Assembly (NCBI GenBank): GCA_964610205.1
Contig: CAZSVI010000058.1
Coordinates: 1 to 22,955, forward strand
Length of the DNA stretch: 22,955 nt
Direction of reading: 5' to 3'
DNA from: CAZSVI01 sp964610205
Lineage (GTDB): Bacteria > Bacillota > Clostridia > DSM-8532
Shown: positions 22,536 to 22,955 of the stretch, one piece after another
Numbering within the stretch: position 1 is the first letter of the stretch
How the letters are laid out: every line of letters starts with the position of its first letter
The notes under the pieces: model-generated
What the model was told of the DNA's origin: nothing
What the model saw: only the letters and a program-made list of their open reading frames with translations
Databases searched by the model: none
Translations under genes and position numbers: made by a program

Positions 22536-22897
22536 GGGGGCGTAATGGTTTCGACGGAATTGTTGAAACTGGAGCAGCGGGTAGAGGATTCTCGTGGGCC
22601 TCTTAAAAAAACGGGAACTTAAATATAAACGCTAAAAACGATAATAATTTCGCTTTAGCTGCTGCGTAATATAACGCAGCCCGTCAGTCCGGGGTTCCTG
22701 CACCTCGGGTCGCTGGCGTCATAAGTCAGGGAACCAGCCGGGTAAAGCTTTGAGTCCGGTGGGATTTATGAAGCTACCAAATTATAAAGCCTGTCCCTGG
22801 GCGTTATAAGGCGGGAATTTTAAAGCAAGGACTGCACCCGGAGAAGCTCTTGTGAATATGGTTTTGGACACGAGTTCGACTCTCGTCGCCTCCACCA
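22536..22897 (+). ncRNA. ssrA: Transfer-messenger RNA (tmRNA)
   Basis: This is a single-piece tmRNA of 362 nt. The 5' end GGGGGCG pairs with the 3' strand CGCCTCC (22887-22893, one G-U pair), followed by A and an encoded CCA at 22895-22897. The conserved start GGGGGCGTAATGGTTTCGAC and the T-arm GAGTTCGACTC are both present. The tag frame at 22631-22669 encodes AKNDNNFALAAA then TAA, so the peptide added to stalled proteins is A-AKNDNNFALAAA, a protease signal ending in three alanines. Pseudoknot-rich sequence fills the middle. It acts with SmpB, encoded just upstream. Confidence 0.97.
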
Positions 22898-22905
22898 CAA
22901 TTTGT

Positions 22906-22926
22906 CTGAAAACCCAGTGTTTTCAG
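22906..22926 (+). terminator. Possible weak hairpin after tmRNA
   Basis: CTGAAAAC (22906-22913) and GTTTTCAG (22919-22926) form an 8-bp stem with a 5-nt loop, nine bases after the tmRNA end. There is no T-run after it, so a true terminator role is doubtful. Confidence 0.3.
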
Positions 22927-22955
22927 GCGTTACAGGACAAAACGGCACTGAAGTT

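Noticed and set aside
22887..22955. Integrated element attached to the 3' end of tmRNA
   Set aside because: tmRNA ends are known integration sites, but only 58 bases follow and no integrase or duplicated attachment site is visible in the window.
1..22955. CRISPR array, phage genes, insertion sequence or toxin-antitoxin module
   Set aside because: No regularly spaced direct repeats, no transposase or phage structural motifs, and no small gene pair with such signatures were seen on either strand.

Overview
The window looks like a chromosomal stretch of an AT-rich, low-GC Gram-positive anaerobe of the class Clostridia. Evidence: strong AGGAGG-type ribosome binding sites, TTG/GTG alternative starts, a NatAB-type exporter, a GlpP antiterminator, sugar ABC importers without their own ATPase, and a tmRNA whose encoded tag ends in ALAAA. 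I cannot fix the genus from sequence alone. Almost all genes are on the + strand; the only clear - strand gene is a HAD phosphatase at 19959-20747.

Layout. 1-120: the 3' part of a tRNA-Lys(CTT) gene and its terminator. 121-570: a gene-free stretch dominated by one 167-bp near-palindromic element (308-474). 571-2710: a promoter and a natA/natB-like two-gene ABC exporter. 2823-3539: an unrecognised exported/membrane protein. 3540-3857: a possible gene remnant, then a promoter flanked by two TGTGCA sites.

3858-16763: a long co-directional catabolic locus. In order it encodes a DhnA/LacD-type class I aldolase, a SorC-family regulator, a zinc dehydrogenase, an ATP-NAD/AcoX-kinase-like protein, two MalFG-type permeases, a UgpB-like lipoprotein binding protein, a TIM-barrel isomerase/epimerase, an ADP-ribosylglycohydrolase-family protein, an MFS transporter, an M20 peptidase/deacylase and an iron-type alcohol dehydrogenase. 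It ends with the decayed tail of a GH38-like alpha-mannosidase and a perfect 38-nt palindrome that may be the terminator. Inferred logic: import of a sugar-like or conjugated compound, hydrolysis of an N-glycosidic or amide bond, isomerisation/oxidation to a ketose, phosphorylation, aldol cleavage to DHAP plus an aldehyde, and reduction of that aldehyde. The substrate is unknown, and this locus is the best candidate here for an undescribed pathway.

17055-19944: a second exporter of three genes (one ATPase, two ABC-2 permeases). 19959-20747 (-): HAD-IIA phosphatase. 21089-21655: GlpP-like antiterminator with no visible target gene. 21726-22897: smpB with a clear promoter, a dispersed-repeat copy, and ssrA (tmRNA), the classic trans-translation pair. 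The window stops 58 bases after the tmRNA.
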